Source: Triglochin maritima (taxonomy: Eukaryota > Streptophyta > Magnoliopsida > Alismatales > Juncaginaceae). From it: 64,000 bases of DNA. The stretch covers positions 26,991,493-27,055,492 of the forward strand of contig OY821793.1 in assembly GCA_963682175.1 (NCBI GenBank), written 5' to 3'. The position numbers and the translations under genes are program-made. Shown piece by piece: positions 59,801 to 64,000 of this stretch. Within the stretch, counting starts at the first letter, position 1. Each line of letters opens with the position of its first letter. Below the pieces are notes generated by a model. The model was not told where the DNA came from. It worked only from the letters and a program-made list of their open reading frames with translations, and ran no database searches.

Positions 59801-62800
59801 TTGGAAGCGAATGGGGTAGGCAACAACCGTGGGAACCCAAGCATGGGCACGAGCAACGTCCCAAAGAAATTTCCCCACGAGAAAGCCCCATTCCCTTCCG
59901 GACGCGTTCGGAAGTGCACGGGAAGGCAACAACCTTGGGCAACCGAGCACGTCGAAGAGCAACGTCCACAGGCACCTTGGTCTTTGCCCACGAGCAACCT
60001 CCATTTCACCTACAAGTGCGCTTTCACTGCCAAACGTGTTTTGGAAGCGAATGCCGCAGGCCACTGCCGCGAGCACACACTAGGCCCTAGCGTGGCGCTG
60101 ACATGCCAACTATGACAACACTAGGCTAGTGTCCATCGCCCGACCGCCAAATCACTCCGAGATGGGTGCACCTCGTAGATAACGCGGATGGATATGTGGG
60201 GTCCTAAGTTCCATAAACCATGGTTGGGCCGCCTAAAGACCACTTAGAAACTAGGTGTGGGGCTGGCCACATGCCACGCGTGGAGCTGGCCAAAGGCCAC
60301 TCCGTCGCCACCCTGCAGGCCAACACCAAATCGGCTGTGCCTCGAGCGTCCGACCTCCCAATCGAGCGTTCTAACTTGCATTACGTGGACATTTCATCCC
60401 TCTATCTGCCACTAAAATTTCAGAGCAAACACCCAAGCATTCAGGGTCGCGCCTCCTCCAAGAAGACGTAGCTCCCTACCAGCCACGCCCCCACATCATC
60501 AGCGTTCTTCATCTCATCGCGCCTCGCCCTACATACATCTAAATCGGGCATTCTAAGAGGAGTTACCCATCCACTCCTCCTCACTATGTGCTCGGGTGCC
60601 CAAATATAGACTAAGGCTCACCTAAGGTCCACTCAGGCCATTGCTTGGGACAAACGATGCGGCAGCTTCCACTTTGCCCGCGGGCAACACCCATGGACTT
60701 CCAAACGCGTTTTGGAAGCGAATGGGGTAGGCAACAACCGTGGGAACCCAAGCATGGGCACGAGCAACGTCCCAAAGAACTTTCCCCACGAGAAACCCCG
60801 ATTCCCTTCCGGACGCGTTCGGAAGTGCACGGGAAGGCAACAACCTTGGGCAACCGAGCACGTCGAAGAGCAACGTCCACAGGCACCTTGGTCTTTGCCC
60901 ACGAGCAACCTCCATTTCACCTACAAGTGCGCTTTCACTGCCAAACGTGTTTTGGAAGCGAATGCCGCAGGCCACTGCCGCGAGCACACACTAGGCCCTA
61001 GCGTGGCGCTGACATGCCAACTATGACAACACTAGGCTAGTGTCCATCGCCCGACCGCCAAATCACTCCGAGATGGGTGCACCTCGTAGATAACGCGGAT
61101 GGATATGTGGGGTCCTAAGTTCCATAAACCGTGGTTGGGCCGCCTAAAGACCACTTAGAAACTAGGTGTGGGGCTGGCCACATGCCACGCGTGGAGCTGG
61201 CCAAAGGCCACTCCGTAACCACCCTGCAGGCCAACACCAAATCGGCTGTGCCTCGAGCGTCCGCCTCCCAATCGAGCGTTCTAACTTGCATTACGTGGAC
61301 ATTTCATCCCTCTATCTGCCACTAAAATTTCAGAGCAAACACCCAAGCATTCGGGGTCGCGCGTCCTCCAAGAAGACGTAGCTCCCTACCAGCCACGCCC
61401 CCACATCATCAGCATTCTTCATCTCATCGCGCCTCGCCCTACATACATCTAAATCGGGCATTCTAAGAGGAGTTACCCATCCACTCCTCCTCACTATGTG
61501 CTCGGGTGCCCAAATATAGACTAAGGCTCACCTAAGGTCCACTCAGGCCATTGCTTGGGACAAACGATGCGGCAGCTTCCACTTTGCCCGCGGGCAACAC
61601 CCATGGACTTCCAAACGCGTTTTGGAAGCGAATGGGGTAGGCAACAACCGTGGGAACCCAAGCATGGGCACGAGCAACGTCCCAAAGAACTATCCCCACG
61701 AGAAACCCCCATTCCCTTCCGGACGCGTTCGGAAGTGCACGGGAAGGCAACAACCTTGGGCAACCGAGCACGTCGAAGAGCAACGTCCACAGGCACCTTG
61801 GTCTTTGCCCACGAGCAACCTCCATTTCACCTACAAGTGCGCTTTCACTGCCAAACGTGTTTTGGAAGCGAATGCCGCAGGCCACTGCCGCGAGCACACA
61901 CTAGGCCCTAGCGTGGCGCTGACAAGCCAACTATGACAACACTAGGCTAGTGTCCATCGCCCGACCGCCAAATCACTCCGAGATGGGTGCAACTCGTAGA
62001 TAACGCGGATGGATATGTGGGGTCCTAAGTTCCATAAACCGTGGTTGGGCCGCCTAAAGACCACTTAGAAACTAGGTGTGGGGCTGGCCACATGCCACGC
62101 GTGGAGCTGGCCAAAGGCCACTCCGTCGCCACCCTGCAGGCCAACACCAAATCGGCTGTGCCTCGAGCATCCGACCTCCAAATCGAGCGTTCTAACTTGC
62201 ATTACGTGGACATTTCATCCCTCTATCTGCCACTAAAATTTCAGAGCAAACACCCAAGTATTCGGGGTCGCGCCTCCTCCAAGAAGACGTAGCTCCCTAC
62301 CAGCCACGCCCCCACATCAACAGAATTCTTCATCTCATCGCGCCTCGCCCTACATACATCTAAATCGGGCATTCTAAGAGGAGTTACCCATCCACTCCTC
62401 CTCACTATGTGCTCGGGTGCCCAAATATAGACTAAGGCTCACCTAAGGTCCACTCAGGCCATTGCTTGGGACAAACGATGCGGCAGCTTCCACTTTGCCC
62501 GCGGGCAACACCCATGGACTTCCAAACGCGTTTTGGAAGCGAATGGGGTAGGCAACAACCGTGGGAACCCAAGCATGGGCACGAGCAACGTCCCAAAGAA
62601 CTTTCCCCACGAGAAACCCCCATTCCCTTCCGGACGCGTTCGGAAGTGCACGGGAAGGCAACAACCTTGGGCAACCGAGCACGTCGAAGAGCAACGTCCA
62701 CAGGCACCTTGGTCTTTGCCCACGAACAACCTCCATTTCACCTACAAGTGCGCTTTCACTGCCAAACGTGTTTTGGAAGCGAATGCCGCAGGCCACTGCC

Positions 62801-64000
62801 GCGAGCACACACTAGGCCCTAGCGTGGCGCTGACATGCCAACTATGACAACACTAGGCTAGTGTCCATCGCCCGACCGCCAAATCACTCCGAGATGGGTG
62901 CACCTCATAGATAACGCGGATGGATATGTGGGGTCCTAAGTTCCATAAACCGTGGTTGGGCCGCCTAAAGACCTCTTAGAAACTAGGTGTGGGGCTGGCC
63001 ACATGCAACGCGTGGAGCTGGCCAAAGGCCACTCCATCGCCACCCTGCAGGCCAACACCAAATCGGCTGCGCCTCGAGCATCCGACCTCCAAATCGAGCG
63101 TTCTAACTTGCATTACATAGAAAATTCATCCCTCTATCTGCCCCGAAAAGTTCAGAGCAAACTCCCAAGTATTCGGGGTCGCGCCTCCTCCAAGAAGACG
63201 TAGCTCCCTACCAGCCACGCCCCCACATCATCAGCATTCTTCATCTCATCGCGCCTCGCCCTACATACATCTAAATCGGGCATTCTAAGAGGAGTTACCC
63301 ATCCACTCCTCCTCACTATGTGCTCGGGTGCCCAAATATACACTAAGGCTCACCTAAGGTCCACTCAGGCCATTGCTTGGGACAAACGATGCGGCAGCTT
63401 CCACTTTGCCCGCGGGCAACACCCATGGACTTCCAAACGCGTTTTGGAAGCGAATGGGGTAGGCAACAACCGTGGGAACCCAAGCATGGGCACGAGCAAC
63501 GTCCCAAAGAACTTTCCCCACGAGAAAGCCCCATTCCCTTCCGGACGCGTTCGGAAGTGCACGGGAAGGCAACAACCTTGGGCAACCGAGCACGTCGAAG
63601 AGCAACGTCCACAGGCACCTTGGTCTTTGCCCACGAGCAACCTCCATTTCACCTACAAGTGCGCTTTCACTGCCAAACGTGTTTTGGAAGCGAATGCCGC
63701 AGGCCACTGCCGCGAGCACACACTAGGCCCTAGCGTGGCGCTGACATGCCAACTATGACAACACTAGGCTAGTGTCCATCGCCCGACCGCCAAATCACTC
63801 CGAGATGGGTGCACCTCGTAGATAACGCGGATGGATATGTGGGGTCCTAAGTTCCATAAACCATGGTTGGGCCGCCTAAAGACCACTTAGAAACTAGGTG
63901 TGGGGCTGGCCACATGCCACGCGTGGAGCTGGCCAAAGGCCACTCCGTCGCCACCCTGCAGGCCAACACCAAATCGGCTGTGCCTCGAGCGTCCGACCTC
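53843..64000 (+). repeat. Permuted A-B-C(-D-E) unit array
   Basis: Unit types by diagnostic variants are: 53843 A (D-type start), 54754 B/A hybrid, 55665 B, 56576 C, 57487 A, 58398 B, 59309 C, 60220 D, 61131 E, 62041 B, 62952 C, 63863 D (cut by the window end). C units recur at 52932, 56576, 59309 and 62952, i.e. steps of 3644, 2733 and 3643 bp. The D-E pair 60220/61131 matches 46557/47468 at an offset of 13663 bp, including the shared 1-bp deletion in E. The order shows repeated unequal exchange in blocks of three to five units. Confidence 0.85.
54754..55664 (+). repeat. B/A hybrid unit (unequal-crossover product)
   Basis: The first part is B type (GTGGACATTTC; A of TGCCACTAAA at 54945). 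From 54965 it is A type (G of AAACGCC, then TAATCATTCGG), and the following subrepeat region is also A type (CACACTTGGCCC about 55525). It is followed by a complete B unit, so the local order is A, B/A, B, C. This is exactly what crossing-over between a B unit and a misaligned A unit produces. The breakpoint lies in the 19 bp 54946-54964. Confidence 0.88.

Larger units (their letters stand above)
1..64000 (+). repeat. 911-bp satellite DNA, tandem array filling the window
   Basis: The same sequence recurs head-to-tail from the first to the last base with no interruption. Phase-marker (GTGGTTGGG or ATGGTTGGG) starts are at 393, 1298, 2209, 3120, 4005, then every 911 bp to 21314, then 22202, 23089, 23977, 24888, 25798, 26686, 27597, 28508, 29419, 30330, 31199, 32109, 33020, 33889, 34799, 35668, 36578, 37447, 38358, 39269, 40180, 41091, 42002, 42913, 43824, 44735, 45646, 46557, 47468, 48378, 49289, 50200, 51110, then every 911 bp to 61131, then 62041, 62952, 63863. 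All copies have the same orientation. No gene, RNA gene or mobile element interrupts it. The organisation is that of eukaryotic heterochromatic satellite DNA; the family is not one I recognise. Whether it is centromeric cannot be told from the sequence alone. Confidence 0.98.

Noticed and set aside
1..64000. CRISPR array or bacterial repeat region
   Set aside because: There are no short repeats with unique spacers; the whole 911 bp repeats, and no cas gene or bacterial gene is present.
1..64000. rDNA intergenic spacer or 5S rDNA array
   Set aside because: No rRNA gene sequence is found in any unit, and no 5S internal promoter motif was seen.
1..64000. Tandem LTR retrotransposon or DNA transposon array
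   Set aside because: No terminal repeats with target duplications, no primer-binding or polypurine site, and no transposase, reverse transcriptase or integrase motif can be seen.

Overview
The whole window is one uninterrupted head-to-tail satellite DNA array. I see no protein-coding gene, RNA gene, transposon or unique sequence in any of the 64 kb. The basic unit is 911 bp. Using the conserved tetranucleotide-plus motif GTGGTTGGG (ATGGTTGGG in some copies) as a phase marker, I count 71 unit starts from 393 to 63863. That gives 70 complete start-to-start intervals plus a partial copy at each end. Most intervals are exactly 911 bp. The exceptions (905, 885, 887, 888, 869 and 910 bp) are each explained by specific small deletions. 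The + strand is about 55% GC in the lines I counted and rich in A and C.

Megabase-style tandem arrays with 911-bp monomers and higher-order repeats (HORs) are a eukaryotic feature, typical of centromeric, pericentromeric, subtelomeric or other constitutive heterochromatin. I do not recognise the satellite family and cannot name the organism. Many variant sites are CpG to TpG/CpA changes, which fits a genome with cytosine methylation (for example a plant or vertebrate), but this is inference.

Layout: 1-2208, older-looking flank units. 2209-4004, two units, the second with a 23-bp deletion. 4005-20402, a highly homogenised block; 4005-21313 holds 19 consecutive intervals of exactly 911 bp, and inside it a 3-unit (2733-bp) HOR and several conversion or crossover scars can be read. 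20403-28 kb, units with the same 23-bp deletion, including a 2709-bp three-unit segment duplicated in tandem. 28-30.3 kb, diverged units. 30330-36.9 kb, a subfamily with a 42-bp deletion in 1779-bp dimers. 36.9-42 kb, units with an altered second palindrome. 40.6-53.8 kb, an 8-unit HOR (about 7287 bp) in two copies, the second with a foreign patch. 53.8-64 kb, permutations of A-B-C(-D-E) unit types, including an unequal-crossover junction placed to a 19-bp interval.

Inside each unit about 330-345 bp consist of three degenerate subrepeats, two of 108 and 113 bp and a longer third. Each carries a near-perfect 20-21 bp palindrome centred on ACG(C/T)GT. Further palindromes (TTGCCCGCGGGCAA, ACACTAGGCTAGTGT, CCACGCGTGG and a GAGGAGT/ACTCCTC hairpin) make the unit rich in dyad symmetry. 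Long open frames occur in all six frames of the subrepeat region, but they behave as composition artefacts, not genes. The biological interest lies in the satellite itself, its dyad elements, and an unusually readable record of amplification, gene conversion and unequal crossing-over.
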